64,000 nt of DNA, taken from Kistimonas sp964291505. Its GTDB lineage: Bacteria > Pseudomonadota > Gammaproteobacteria > Pseudomonadales > Endozoicomonadaceae. Each line of letters opens with the position of its first letter. Within the stretch, counting starts at the first letter, position 1. Below the pieces are notes generated by a model. The model was not told the DNA's origin. It saw only the letters and a program-made list of their open reading frames with translations, and made no database searches. The position numbers were made by a program, and so were the translations under genes. Below, piece after piece: positions 46,089 to 54,940 of this stretch. Where the stretch lies: the NCBI GenBank assembly GCA_964291505.2, contig OZ220216.1:1054001-1118000 (forward strand), read 5' to 3'.

Positions 46089-46748
46089 ATGACAGCACAG
46101 ACACTTCGCGTCGGCGTAGGTGGGCCGGTGGGCTCGGGCAAGACAGCACTGCTGACGGCACTCTGCCGTGCACTGCGTGATCATTACAATCTGGCCGTTG
46201 TAACCAACGATATTTACACCAAAGAAGACGCCCAGTTCCTGATGCGCCATGAAGCACTGGCGAATGACCGGATTATCGGGGTGGAAACCGGCGGCTGTCC
46301 GCATACCGCCATTCGGGAGGATGCCTCCATGAACCTGGCAGCGGTGGATGAACTCTGCCAGCGTCATCCGGGCCTTGAGCTGGTGTTGGTGGAATCCGGT
46401 GGCGATAACCTCAGCGCTACATTCAGCCCCGAGTTATCGGATCTGACCCTGTATGTGATTGATGTATCCGCTGGTGACAAGATTCCCCGTAAAGGTGGCC
46501 CGGGGATTACCAAGTCAGACTTACTGATTATCAACAAAATTGATCTGGCACCCCATGTGGGGGCTTCGCTGGAGGTGATGGATCGGGATGCCCGAAAGAT
46601 GCGGGGCGAGCGGCCTTTTGTTTTTGCCAACATCAAAGCAGGTGTTGGTGTCAGGGAAATCATCGATTTCATTATTGAGCGCGGCATGTTGGAGCAAAAG
46701 CTGCCTGAAGAATCGGTAGTCGGAATGAATCAAGAGGAAATGGCATGA
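46089..46748 (+). CDS. ureG: Urease accessory GTPase UreG
   Basis: This 219-residue SIMIBI GTPase has the P-loop GPVGSGKTALL, the metal-binding ETGGCPHTAIREDAS and the NKIDLAP guanine motif. The ATG at 46089 was chosen over the longer open frame because the conserved start MTAQTLRVGVGGPVGSGK begins there. It overlaps the next gene by 4 bp. Confidence 0.97.
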   Translation: MTAQTLRVGVGGPVGSGKTALLTALCRALRDHYNLAVVTNDIYTKEDAQFLMRHEALANDRIIGVETGGCPHTAIREDASMNLAAVDELCQRHPGLELVLVESGGDNLSATFSPELSDLTLYVIDVSAGDKIPRKGGPGITKSDLLIINKIDLAPHVGASLEVMDRDARKMRGERPFVFANIKAGVGVREIIDFIIERGMLEQKLPEESVVGMNQEEMA

Positions 46749-47356
46749 TGAATAGCACCAATAAAATGTTATCTCGATATGGAGTGGCAAGTGCCGGTGC
46801 ACTGTTGGTCATGGCTTCAACACCGGCATTGGCCCATGTGGGTGATGTGGGGGGAAGTGGTCTTCTTTCGGGTTTTCTTCATCCTCTGACCGGACCGGAT
46901 CATATGCTGGCCATGGTGGCGGCCGGGTTGCTGGCAGGCAGTGGGCAGCGACGTCATGCGGCCGCTTACGGTCTGGGATTTGCCGGTATGATGCTGATGG
47001 GCTTCCTGGTCGCAGCAGGCGGAGTGATGCTGCCGATGGTAGAGTTTGGCATCGCGGCATCCGTGATCGTTCTGGGTCTGGTACTCGCTTCGCTAAAGCT
47101 TATGCCCGTCTGGGGAGCGGCTGTGATGACCGGGGTGTTTGCCCTGTTCCACGGTGCTGCCCATGGTAATGAGCTGCCTGCGGGCATGTTGGCTAGTACT
47201 TTTGCTATTGGTTTTATGGCTAGCACAGTTTTACTGCTGGTGACTGGCGCTGTAGCTCGAAGAGGATTGAGTCGGGTGCTTTCTGTGAGGATGAATCAGG
47301 GCATGCTCAGGGGGAGCGGGTTGGTCATGGCTGCGGCCGGATTGTCTTTCCTGTAA
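46745..47356 (+). CDS. HupE/UreJ-family nickel transporter
   Basis: This 203-residue membrane protein has a signal-like first helix and the HupE/UreJ signature HPLTGPDHMLAMVAAGLLAG, and later FHGAAHGNELP with metal-binding His residues; about six helices in all. The 4-bp overlap with ureG puts it in the urease operon, where it would supply nickel. Confidence 0.93.
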   Translation: MMNSTNKMLSRYGVASAGALLVMASTPALAHVGDVGGSGLLSGFLHPLTGPDHMLAMVAAGLLAGSGQRRHAAAYGLGFAGMMLMGFLVAAGGVMLPMVEFGIAASVIVLGLVLASLKLMPVWGAAVMTGVFALFHGAAHGNELPAGMLASTFAIGFMASTVLLLVTGAVARRGLSRVLSVRMNQGMLRGSGLVMAAAGLSFL

Positions 47357-47394
47357 TGGTGGTCAAGCTCAACATCGGAGCGATCTATTGAATG

Positions 47395-47417
47395 GGCCGG
47401 GACTTCCCGGCCTTTTT
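47395..47417 (+). terminator. Terminator of the urease operon
   Basis: GGCCGGG-ACTT-CCCGGCC followed by five T, 38 bp after the last stop codon. Confidence 0.93.
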
Positions 47418-47611
47418 ATATATCGAAGAAAGAGGGACTTTTCCGAGAATACACCGGTTATTTGTGAGGTCATTACGTTATCACCGAGGGTAAACTGCTG
47501 ATTCTGGCACTTCAACAGGGCATGAAACCGTATAAATTCCCCCGTTTTTGATTGCCATCGCCCCCGTGTCATGGATATCATGTGCGCGAGTCTTGATAAT
47601 TCGTGAGATAA

Positions 47612-48097
47612 ATGAAACACGCAGAACTGGATTTTCGTTTTGTCAGACATCTTCTATCCAGCTTGAACGAGATCGGTCCTTATCAGTTTTATATTGATGC
47701 CCGGGATAAAAAGAGTTTCGAAATTAATCTTGCCGGTTCGATTGTTGTTGTTGAAGATGCTGAATCCGCTTTGATTTCCCTGATGTTCGCCACCAAGCGA
47801 CTGGGAGTGGCTGATGACGTCAAGCGCATCATGAATGGTTACAGAAACCGTCAGGGGCACTCGTTGTCACTTTCGGATATCAGTGGCCTGGAGCGCCTAT
47901 TACGCATTGCGCCTGCCGGAGAACAACCGGCTGAGGCCGCCCCTGTCTGGGAGCAGCCGCCGCAGCGTCGCCGGTCTCAGCACCATGGCAAGCGTCAGCC
48001 GTACCGTGGCAACAAGGCAGTGGAAGAGAAAAAGAGTAACCCCAAATTCAATGATGTTGATAAACAACTGGCTGATGCATTTAGTCAATTCGGTTAA
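47612..48097 (+). CDS. Hypothetical protein with basic disordered tail
   Basis: This 161-residue protein has an ordered N-terminal half (MKHAELDFRFVRHLLSSLNEIG, then short beta segments such as FEINLAGSIVVVEDAESAL and a helix with VADDVKRIMNGYRNRQG). A Pro/Gln/Arg-rich segment (about 100-140: PPQRRRSQHHGKRQPYRGNK) could bind nucleic acid. It is monocistronic, with an AT-rich stem-loop downstream. I do not recognise a family. Confidence 0.65.
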   Translation: MKHAELDFRFVRHLLSSLNEIGPYQFYIDARDKKSFEINLAGSIVVVEDAESALISLMFATKRLGVADDVKRIMNGYRNRQGHSLSLSDISGLERLLRIAPAGEQPAEAAPVWEQPPQRRRSQHHGKRQPYRGNKAVEEKKSNPKFNDVDKQLADAFSQFG

Positions 48098-48117
48098 CAA
48101 TGATTTAGTGATAGAAA

Positions 48118-48139
48118 CGGATTTGATTAATTAAATCCG
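48118..48139 (+). terminator. AT-rich stem-loop
   Basis: CGGATTT/AAATCCG arms with an 8-nt loop, 20 bp after the hypothetical gene. No T-run, so a weak candidate. Confidence 0.35.
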
Positions 48140-48239
48140 GATAAGTCATTAACCAATGCAATAGTGGCAAATATTCTCTTTTTCACCAGGCAGCTATAGT
48201 TCAGGTTAAGCCTTGATTGATTGCTGCAGGTGCGAATGA

Positions 48240-49328
48240 ATGCAATGGCCGGATGATTATAATTTCTGGGGTAGTCTCAGTGAGCAAACCTTCTGGATAG
48301 GACAGATTGTTACTGTCCTGTTGTTGATGGGGTTTGCCGGCTGGTATGTTCATCGCCTGTTTAGCGCGCTTGAGAAACGGTTTACCCGCACACGGGTCGG
48401 CTGGGACAGTGCTATGCTCCTGGCAGCCCGTTCGCCCGCGCGCTGGTTGATCTGGCTAATCGGTATTACCTGGATTCTTCAGATTATCAATCACGCTTGG
48501 CCAATCCCGTTGCTGGATGCGGTAAGAACATTTCGTCGAACGGTTGTCATTCTTTTAGTTGCCTGGTTTCTTCTGAGTTTTGTCAAACAGCTCAGGATCA
48601 GTACGCCGGTCGATAGCCGGTTGGCTAGAACCGGTGTGATTGAAGCCGGTGTTCGCATGGCGCAGTTGGTCATTGTCATTATTACGTTTCTGGTGATTCT
48701 GCAAACCCATGGTTACAGCATTGCCAGTATTCTTGCCTTTGGTGGTATAGGCGGTATCGCCATTGGTCTGGCAGCGAAGGATATGCTGGCTAACGTATTT
48801 GGCGGGTTGATGCTCCATCTGGACCGGCCTTTCCATATTGGTGAACGCATTCGCTTTGTTAACGGTTCCATAGAAGGTGCCGTTGAGGCGATTGGCTGGC
48901 GGCAGACCCGGATTCGAACGCCGGACAGGAAACCGGTTTATGTCCCCAATTCCCTGTTTACCAGTCATGCCGTTGAGAATTTTTCCCGGATGGATAACCG
49001 GCGTATTCAGGTTACCGTGGGTCTTCGTTACGATGATCTGAATAAACTGGAAACTATTGCGGCTGAGATTGAGGAATATCTCAAGCAGCATGCCGGTATT
49101 GATGATCGTAGAATTCTTCAGGTGTCGTTCAGCCAATACAGTGACTCTACCATTGATCTGCTGATTGACTGTTTTACCCGCACGACGGTATTGGTCGAGT
49201 ACCGTGAAATTAAACAACAGGTATTATTGAAGGCCGGCCAGGTGGTTCATCAAGTTGGTGCGGATTTCGCGTTTCCTACCCGAACAATTGAAGGTCTAAT
49301 AACGAATAAGCCAATGTTGCAAGAATAA
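48240..49328 (+). CDS. MscS-family mechanosensitive channel
   Basis: This 362-residue channel has four predicted N-terminal helices and then the MscS pore helix and beta domain: ILAFGGIGGIAIGLAAKDMLANVFGGLMLHLDRPFHIGERI, followed by EAIGWRQTRIRTPDRKPVYVPNS. The length and the GLAAKDMLANVFGG pore line resemble YnaI/YbdG-type members. It protects against hypo-osmotic shock at the inner membrane. Confidence 0.93.
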   Translation: MQWPDDYNFWGSLSEQTFWIGQIVTVLLLMGFAGWYVHRLFSALEKRFTRTRVGWDSAMLLAARSPARWLIWLIGITWILQIINHAWPIPLLDAVRTFRRTVVILLVAWFLLSFVKQLRISTPVDSRLARTGVIEAGVRMAQLVIVIITFLVILQTHGYSIASILAFGGIGGIAIGLAAKDMLANVFGGLMLHLDRPFHIGERIRFVNGSIEGAVEAIGWRQTRIRTPDRKPVYVPNSLFTSHAVENFSRMDNRRIQVTVGLRYDDLNKLETIAAEIEEYLKQHAGIDDRRILQVSFSQYSDSTIDLLIDCFTRTTVLVEYREIKQQVLLKAGQVVHQVGADFAFPTRTIEGLITNKPMLQE

Positions 49329-49353
49329 ATAATCTGTTTGTTTTCCTGAAATG

Positions 49354-49383
49354 AAAAAGCCACAGTATCAACTGTGGCTTTTT
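49354..49383. terminator. Bidirectional terminator
   Basis: AAAAAGCCACAGT/ACTGTGGCTTTTT with a 4-nt loop between the convergent mscS-type and DyP peroxidase genes. Confidence 0.95.
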
Positions 49384-49392
49384 CATTATTGA

Positions 49393-50316
49393 TTACTGCA
49401 AACTTTCGAGAAAGGTGACGGGAGGAGCAAAAAAGGCGCAACCGGTCACGGCCTGGGTGTAATTCATCAGGTGATCGTAATGACCATGGCCGTCTGCGTG
49501 AATCATCTGCTCCAGCATCAGGTCAAATGGTCTTGGGCTTTTACCATAAGCAATGAAGAACAGGCCGCATTCACTGCTGTCACCGTAGGGCAAGCTGTGG
49601 CGCAGGATTTCCAGGCTCTTACCATTTTCCTTGATGCTGACCCGCTTGATGTGCGCGGTTGGTGCCTTCTGCTCGCTGGTGAACTCGATGTTATCGGTCT
49701 TGGTACGGCCGATGATCTGTTCCTGTTGCTCGACCGGTGTGGCTTCCCAATCACCCATGTTATGGATATAGCGCTGGCAGTTGATATAGCTGCCGCCGGT
49801 AAACGCCTGGTCTTCCTCGCCGACCAGTGCCACTTCCGCGCGATCCTCACCCTGGGGGTTTTCGGTGCCATCGACAAAGCCGGTCATATCCCTGGAATCC
49901 CGGTAGCGGAACCCGTGGACTTCTTCCTCAACCAATACGCTGTCGCCCAGTTCGTCCATGATCTGACGGCTCAGGTCAAAGTTGACATCCTTGCCCTCGG
50001 AACGGATATGCACGAGGATATCGCCCGGTGTGGACGGTGCCTGGCGCAGGCCGTGCTTATGGGCCTTGAACGGTGCCAGGTGTTCCGGGCGAGGGGTTTC
50101 AGGAAACAGAGTATCCCAGGCATGGGCACCAAAGCTTACCGTGCTGACCAGCTGGCTGTCAGGCTGCTGCTGTGCCATCTCGGCCGTCATCGCGGGGATG
50201 GCCGCTACCGTGCGACGGATGGTCTCGATGCTGTCAGCATCGTTGTTAATCAGCAGGGTGATGAAGGTAGCGTTGGTGTTGGCTTCCGGCAAAATGCCTG
50301 ATTGGGGTGTTGTCAT
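49393..50316 (-). CDS. DyP-type haem peroxidase (YfeX-like)
   Basis: This 307-residue protein has the DyP GxxDG motif in MTGFVDGTENPQ, with catalytic Asp149, the GGSYINCQRYIHNMGDWE segment that follows it in YfeX-type enzymes and the C-terminal GLFFIAYGKSPRPFDLMLEQM. No Tat signal, so cytoplasmic or encapsulin-loaded; no encapsulin is adjacent. Catalyses peroxide-dependent oxidation of dyes and porphyrinogens. Confidence 0.95.
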   Translation of the reverse strand: MTTPQSGILPEANTNATFITLLINNDADSIETIRRTVAAIPAMTAEMAQQQPDSQLVSTVSFGAHAWDTLFPETPRPEHLAPFKAHKHGLRQAPSTPGDILVHIRSEGKDVNFDLSRQIMDELGDSVLVEEEVHGFRYRDSRDMTGFVDGTENPQGEDRAEVALVGEEDQAFTGGSYINCQRYIHNMGDWEATPVEQQEQIIGRTKTDNIEFTSEQKAPTAHIKRVSIKENGKSLEILRHSLPYGDSSECGLFFIAYGKSPRPFDLMLEQMIHADGHGHYDHLMNYTQAVTGCAFFAPPVTFLESLQ

Positions 50317-50409
50317 TCGCGCATCCGAAACGTTAAGAGACGAAAGTCCAATACTTTACCTGATTCCTCCGGACATTGAATTGTCGCGGCTCAACAGGAG
50401 TTCAAAAAA

Positions 50410-51054
50410 GTGAAAAAAACAGACTGGATCTGGAATGGTGAGGCGGATGGTCAGTCACCAGTTCTGATTCTTGCCCATGGTGCCGGCGCCGCGATGGACA
50501 GTGACTTTATGAGTGCCATGGCGGAGCGACTGGCTGCGCAGGGGATTTGTGTCGTCCGGTTTGAGTTTCCGTATATGCAGGAGCGTCGACACACCGGGAA
50601 GAAGCGGCCGCCTGATCGCCAACCGGTGCTGTTGCAGGCATGGCGGGATGTAATCGCCCAGGTCAGAGAGACGACGGGTGTTGAAACTGTCTTTATCGGT
50701 GGCAAGTCCATGGGAGGACGCATGGCAACCCTGCTGGCCGCAGAAGCGCCTGAAACAGGTTTGGTCGGTGTCGTTTGCCTGGGCTACCCGTTCCATGCAC
50801 CGGGTAAAATGGACAAGCCGCGTATTGATCATTTAATGGAATTTCCCGTACCGATTCGCATTATCCAGGGTGACCGCGACGCCATGGGCAATCGGGAAAC
50901 GGTTGAGGGTTATGGGTTACCCTCTCAGTTGGATATTCAATGGCTGCCGGATGGGAACCACGACCTGAAACCACGCAAAACATCCGGTCATACCCATGAT
51001 GAACATCTGACAACAGCCGCGGAAAAAGTTGCTGAATTTATTCGAAGCCAGTAG
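50410..51054 (+). CDS. Alpha/beta hydrolase (KANL3/Tex30-like family)
   Basis: This 214-residue hydrolase has the oxyanion region LAHGAGAAMDS, nucleophile elbow GGKSMGG with Ser100, an acid in IQGDRDAMG and catalytic His in PDGNHDL. The layout fits the small KANL2/KANL3/Tex30-like dienelactone-hydrolase group. Substrate unknown. It lies 42 bp upstream of rlmM. Confidence 0.88.
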   Translation: MKKTDWIWNGEADGQSPVLILAHGAGAAMDSDFMSAMAERLAAQGICVVRFEFPYMQERRHTGKKRPPDRQPVLLQAWRDVIAQVRETTGVETVFIGGKSMGGRMATLLAAEAPETGLVGVVCLGYPFHAPGKMDKPRIDHLMEFPVPIRIIQGDRDAMGNRETVEGYGLPSQLDIQWLPDGNHDLKPRKTSGHTHDEHLTTAAEKVAEFIRSQ

Positions 51055-51096
51055 GCTGTGGCGCCTTTTCTGGACGCTAAAACCGCTGTTTCTGAC

Positions 51097-52167
51097 ATGT
51101 CGCTGAATCATCTTCTGCTTTACTGCCGCCCGGGTTTCGAGTCTGACTGTGCGAATGAGATCCAGTCGGTCTCCACTCGGCTGGGTATTTATGGTTATGT
51201 GAAAACCCGTGAAAATGCCGGGTATGTCACCTTTATTTCCCACGAACCTGACGGTGCCTTGCAGATTCAGAAGAAACAACGTTTCTCCGGACTGGTGTTT
51301 GCCCGGCAATGGGTTGCGGCTGGTGAAATGATTGCTGATCTTCCCATGAAGGATCGGGTGGGCGCGTTGACAGCGGCACTGGCTGATTTACCACAATGTG
51401 GTGAAGTTCGCCTGGAAACGGCGGATACCAATGAAGCCAAAGAGCTTTCGGTATTCTGTCGTAAGTTTGCCCATCCCCTGCGGCAGGGCTTACGCAAAGC
51501 GGGTCTTCTGAGCAAAACAGAGGATCCCCGTAAACCTTGCCTGCACCTCTTTTTTATTGATTCCTGCAACCTCTATGCAGGAATTTCCCGGCCCGGAAAT
51601 AACAGCCCCTGGCTCATGGGCATCCCACGTCTGAAGTTTCCGAAAGATGCTCCCAGTCGTTCGACTCTGAAGCTGGAAGAAGCATTTCATGTCTTTGTAC
51701 CGCGGGATGAATGGGATACCCGTCTGGCGCCGAGTATGAAAGCCGTTGACCTGGGCGCGGCGCCCGGTGGCTGGACTTGGCAGCTGGTCAATCGCCATAT
51801 GTTTGTGACGTCGGTGGACAATGGTCCGATGAATCGTGATCTGATGGAATCCGGATTGGTCACCCATCTGCAGGAAGACGGCTTCCTGTTCCAGCCGGCC
51901 AAACCGGTTGACTGGATGGTCTGTGATATCGTCGATAAACCCTCGCGCACGGCAGGTCGTATGGCTGATTGGCTGGTAAACGGTTGGTGTCGTGAAGCGA
52001 TCTTTAACCTGAAGCTTCCCATGAAGCAGCGTTTTACTGCAGTGGAAGCGGCAATAGACAAAATCCAGTCGCGCATGGCTGAAGCTGAGCGGCATTGCTC
52101 GCTCACTATCAAGCAGCTTTATCACGACCGTGAAGAAGTCACAGTGCATGCAAAGTTAGAACCATAG
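51097..52167 (+). CDS. rlmM: 23S rRNA C2498 2'-O-methyltransferase
   Basis: I chose the ATG at 51097 (MSLNHLLLYCRPGFESDCANEI), which gives 356 residues and matches the E. coli RlmM start; a GTG at 51058 is in frame. An N-terminal THUMP-like RNA-binding region is followed by a Rossmann methyltransferase with DLGAAPGGWTWQL for S-adenosylmethionine and the Asp of WMVCDIVDKP. Its stop codon lies inside a 40-bp perfect palindrome. Confidence 0.95.
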   Translation: MSLNHLLLYCRPGFESDCANEIQSVSTRLGIYGYVKTRENAGYVTFISHEPDGALQIQKKQRFSGLVFARQWVAAGEMIADLPMKDRVGALTAALADLPQCGEVRLETADTNEAKELSVFCRKFAHPLRQGLRKAGLLSKTEDPRKPCLHLFFIDSCNLYAGISRPGNNSPWLMGIPRLKFPKDAPSRSTLKLEEAFHVFVPRDEWDTRLAPSMKAVDLGAAPGGWTWQLVNRHMFVTSVDNGPMNRDLMESGLVTHLQEDGFLFQPAKPVDWMVCDIVDKPSRTAGRMADWLVNGWCREAIFNLKLPMKQRFTAVEAAIDKIQSRMAEAERHCSLTIKQLYHDREEVTVHAKLEP

Positions 52168-52191
52168 TACATGTACTATGGTTCTAACTTT
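52152..52191. repeat. 40-bp perfect palindrome overlapping the rlmM stop
   Basis: Two 20-bp arms meet with no spacer; the left half starts AAAGTTAGAACC and the centre is TACA/TGTA. As RNA it would form a long hairpin ending rlmM, with a T-rich run about 13 bp later. As DNA it could form a cruciform or bind a dimeric protein. Confidence 0.95.
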
Positions 52192-52297
52192 ATGATAGTA
52201 AAGGATTTTTTCTGTTTCTGGTGATTGCGAAACTGTGACGGAGTCGTTATTGTGAGCGAGCAGTTAACAATAACAATAAGAACGGCAAGCAATAATC

Positions 52298-53341
52298 ATG
52301 AAACCACAGAACGCAGTTCATGCGATCTGGTTCCTTCTGCTATCCATGCACGCAGCGGTGTTGCACGCGGCGCTGGCGCCTATTCAGGATGATGAGCTGT
52401 CTGATATTACCGGACAGGCGTTCATCAAGATGGAAACTGATCAGATTGGCAGCACGGAGTATACCCGGGTCAACCTCGGGGTCAGTGTTGCCACCCAGAC
52501 CAATATCGATAAATTAACCCTCGGACAGTATGACCGTGCCGGTGAAGTGGCAGGGTCTGCGGATATCGATATTGATCACTTCTCCCTAGGCACTGTCGAC
52601 GACGATGGCAATGTGGTGCCTTTCTACATCAAAGATCCCTATCTCGAGTTTGCCTATGAAGGCGACAAGATGGTGGGCTTCCGGATTGGTTTCAACGAAG
52701 CCAAAGGGGATCTTGGCGGAACCATTAATACATTGACCGGTAATGTGCCGGTTTTGATTGAAGGTACGGCTGAACCCATCCTGGATAAAGCGAATGGCTG
52801 GCAAAAGTTTTTGCTGGGTATCGCGGGTGTTACCGACAGCACAGTATTACGTGCTAACGCACAATTGGTGACGGAAAGCGGCGAAGCCGATCCTGTCAGG
52901 GCAACACACGTCGGTATGGAAAATGGTCAGACGCTGGACCATGTTTCCGGTGGCGGCGGTGGTTGGACGGATGCGTTGCTGGGACTGTTTGGTTCCGACG
53001 ATTGTGAAGTTACAGGTCTGGCGACGTGTTTTGCGTTGTCGGATTATAAAGCGCTCTATATTGGCCAGGAAAATGTTGCCAATCCGACCGCGTCAGAATT
53101 GCCGGATCTTGCCTCTATTGATGGCGCTGCCAAGGGTATGTTCATCTCCGTTCAGTTTGAAGATGGTTTGGCGTGGCGTGATCTGGAAGATCCGGCCAAA
53201 ACCATCAATACGGTGCTGGGAGCTTTCATGAATATCCCGGAAACCGATGGTACACCCTCTATTGTTGTTGATTTCAATGAAGCGTTTAATGGTACGGCAT
53301 CCAAGGATACCTGTGCCGGCTCGGCCACGGTGGGATGCTGA
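52298..53341 (+). CDS. Exported beta-rich protein A of a four-gene operon
   Basis: This 347-residue protein has a signal peptide ending VLHAA, then LAPIQDDELSDITGQAF. That D-(D/E)-x-L-(S/A)-x-(V/I)-TGQ motif also opens the next three products, in more or less degenerate form. The rest is Asp/Gly/Thr-rich beta sequence with four Cys (one pair around DDCEVTGLATC, one at the very end CAGSATVGC). Similar TGQ-motif proteins occur in Pseudomonas- and Acinetobacter-like genomes as putative surface or pilus-associated proteins; that is from memory and the role is unknown. It is the first gene of a tightly overlapping set. Confidence 0.75.
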   Translation: MKPQNAVHAIWFLLLSMHAAVLHAALAPIQDDELSDITGQAFIKMETDQIGSTEYTRVNLGVSVATQTNIDKLTLGQYDRAGEVAGSADIDIDHFSLGTVDDDGNVVPFYIKDPYLEFAYEGDKMVGFRIGFNEAKGDLGGTINTLTGNVPVLIEGTAEPILDKANGWQKFLLGIAGVTDSTVLRANAQLVTESGEADPVRATHVGMENGQTLDHVSGGGGGWTDALLGLFGSDDCEVTGLATCFALSDYKALYIGQENVANPTASELPDLASIDGAAKGMFISVQFEDGLAWRDLEDPAKTINTVLGAFMNIPETDGTPSIVVDFNEAFNGTASKDTCAGSATVGC

Positions 53342-54327
53342 TGGAGAAAAGGATGCTCATAAACAGGAACAGACAACCCATTCTCATTGGGTTGGTCATT
53401 GGCTCGTTATGGTCGTTTTATGTCAGTGCGGACGTGGAGCCATTAGCGGATGATGATCTGGCTTCTGTGGATGCACGCGGTATCGGTATCGCACTGGAAG
53501 ATTTTATTTATGATGCTTCCAGCGCCACGGTCACCATTACCGATATTGGTGGTACGGACAAAATTGAGGTGAAGGAACTTTATATCAAAGGTGCCGGCAG
53601 TAATCAGGGCGCCAATGATGTTTCGGCCAATATCGGATCATTGGATAATCCCATCAGTCTGGATATCGAACAATTGGGGCCTTACCAGGCGCTTGCGTTG
53701 CGCTTTCCAGAGAGTGCGTTGCCTTCATCGTCTGCCGATATCGGGGTGAAATACCAGTTCACGGTAACGGGGGGGCGCGTAGATACCCTTGATGTAGACG
53801 CCACCGGTTTCGATATGGACGACAGCTCCCTGCGGTTATGGGGAGACGGTAATGAAACGGTGGGTGATGCACGTATCAAGGTGTCGGCAGATACACTGGA
53901 TATCAATACCTGCGACAACACGACTAACTGTCCTGACCAAGCGACCCGTGATGACCACACCGTTTACATCACGGGTATCCGGGCGGATCTTAACCTGGGT
54001 TACAGTGATTTTCAGCCGGTCAATTTCAGTGTTACGCCTGATGGCCAGTTTCAGATCAGTGCACCAGCTGTCGGGGAAGGTATCAACAAGGCGGTTAACG
54101 ACAACCGTTATAACCTGGATACATCCGCAGCCGATTATCGACAGCAGACGATCGACCGGTATTACCAGGAATTGCCCAAATCCAGTATCACCATAGATAA
54201 CCTGACGGCCGGTGGCAGTCGTCCATCAGCGGGCGCGTTGCCGGTGGGTGGCGTGAACCTCGGGTCTTCATCCCTTGAAGGCATTCGTATCCAATACCTG
54301 CAGATGACATCCCATGACCTTCCCTGA
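53341..54327 (+). CDS. Exported beta-rich protein B of a four-gene operon
   Basis: The ATG at 53341 overlaps the stop of the preceding gene (TGATG); an ATG at 53353 with GGAG 6 nt upstream is equally possible. The 328-residue product has a signal peptide (ILIGLVIGSLWSFYVSA) and then VEPLADDDLASVDARGIGIAL, a degenerate form of the shared N-terminal motif. The body is beta-rich with one CDNTTNC pair. It overlaps the next gene by 14 bp. Function unknown. Confidence 0.72.
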   Translation: MEKRMLINRNRQPILIGLVIGSLWSFYVSADVEPLADDDLASVDARGIGIALEDFIYDASSATVTITDIGGTDKIEVKELYIKGAGSNQGANDVSANIGSLDNPISLDIEQLGPYQALALRFPESALPSSSADIGVKYQFTVTGGRVDTLDVDATGFDMDDSSLRLWGDGNETVGDARIKVSADTLDINTCDNTTNCPDQATRDDHTVYITGIRADLNLGYSDFQPVNFSVTPDGQFQISAPAVGEGINKAVNDNRYNLDTSAADYRQQTIDRYYQELPKSSITIDNLTAGGSRPSAGALPVGGVNLGSSSLEGIRIQYLQMTSHDLP

Positions 54328-54892
54328 CTGGTTAAAGCCACTGCCTGGTGTAATGGCGATCATGGCGGCATTGCCATCGTACGCTGAAATGCTGCTGCTT
54401 TCCGAGGAAGCGCTCAGTGAGCTGAATGCGCAGAGCGGACTGGCATTGTCGGGTTCCTTTGACCTGAATACTGCCGGTGGGCCGCTTTGGGATGTTGAGC
54501 GTAATCCGGATGGGTCGGTTATCCTGGAAAATGGCGAAGCGAAATGTGCTGTGAACGACGGACGTTGTGGTGCACGCTTTACACTGCAGGCCACCGAAGA
54601 TGGCGGCTGGTTTGTGCTGGATAATCTGAAAGGTGGCATGGAGTTTGGTGAGTCAGTGCCCGGTGGTCAGCCGCTGGAAATCCGTGTTGAAGAACGTGAT
54701 AACAATGCCGGTGAGACCAAATCAGTAATTGCCGTCAAAATGAGCAATGTTCTGCGTTACAGCGACCTGAATTTTACAGTGGCAACCGCCGACGGTCCGG
54801 AGTCAACGGCGAACCAGACGAATATTTATTCACTGCAAATTGATGGTGATGTGATTGGCAGGGGCAATATCCTGATATTCCCAACCGATTAG
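54314..54892 (+). CDS. Exported small protein C of a four-gene operon
   Basis: This 192-residue protein has a short signal peptide (VMAIMAALPSYA) and then MLLLSEEALSELNAQSGLALSG, again echoing the TGQ-type motif. CAVNDGRC is its only Cys pair. Short beta segments follow, with FTLQATEDGGWFVLDNLKGG. Translationally coupled to gene B by the 14-bp overlap. Function unknown. Confidence 0.7.
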   Translation: MTFPDWLKPLPGVMAIMAALPSYAEMLLLSEEALSELNAQSGLALSGSFDLNTAGGPLWDVERNPDGSVILENGEAKCAVNDGRCGARFTLQATEDGGWFVLDNLKGGMEFGESVPGGQPLEIRVEERDNNAGETKSVIAVKMSNVLRYSDLNFTVATADGPESTANQTNIYSLQIDGDVIGRGNILIFPTD

Positions 54893-54940
54893 TGATCTGC
54901 CTGAACGTTGAATCGAACAATAACAAAAGAAAATGCAAAC

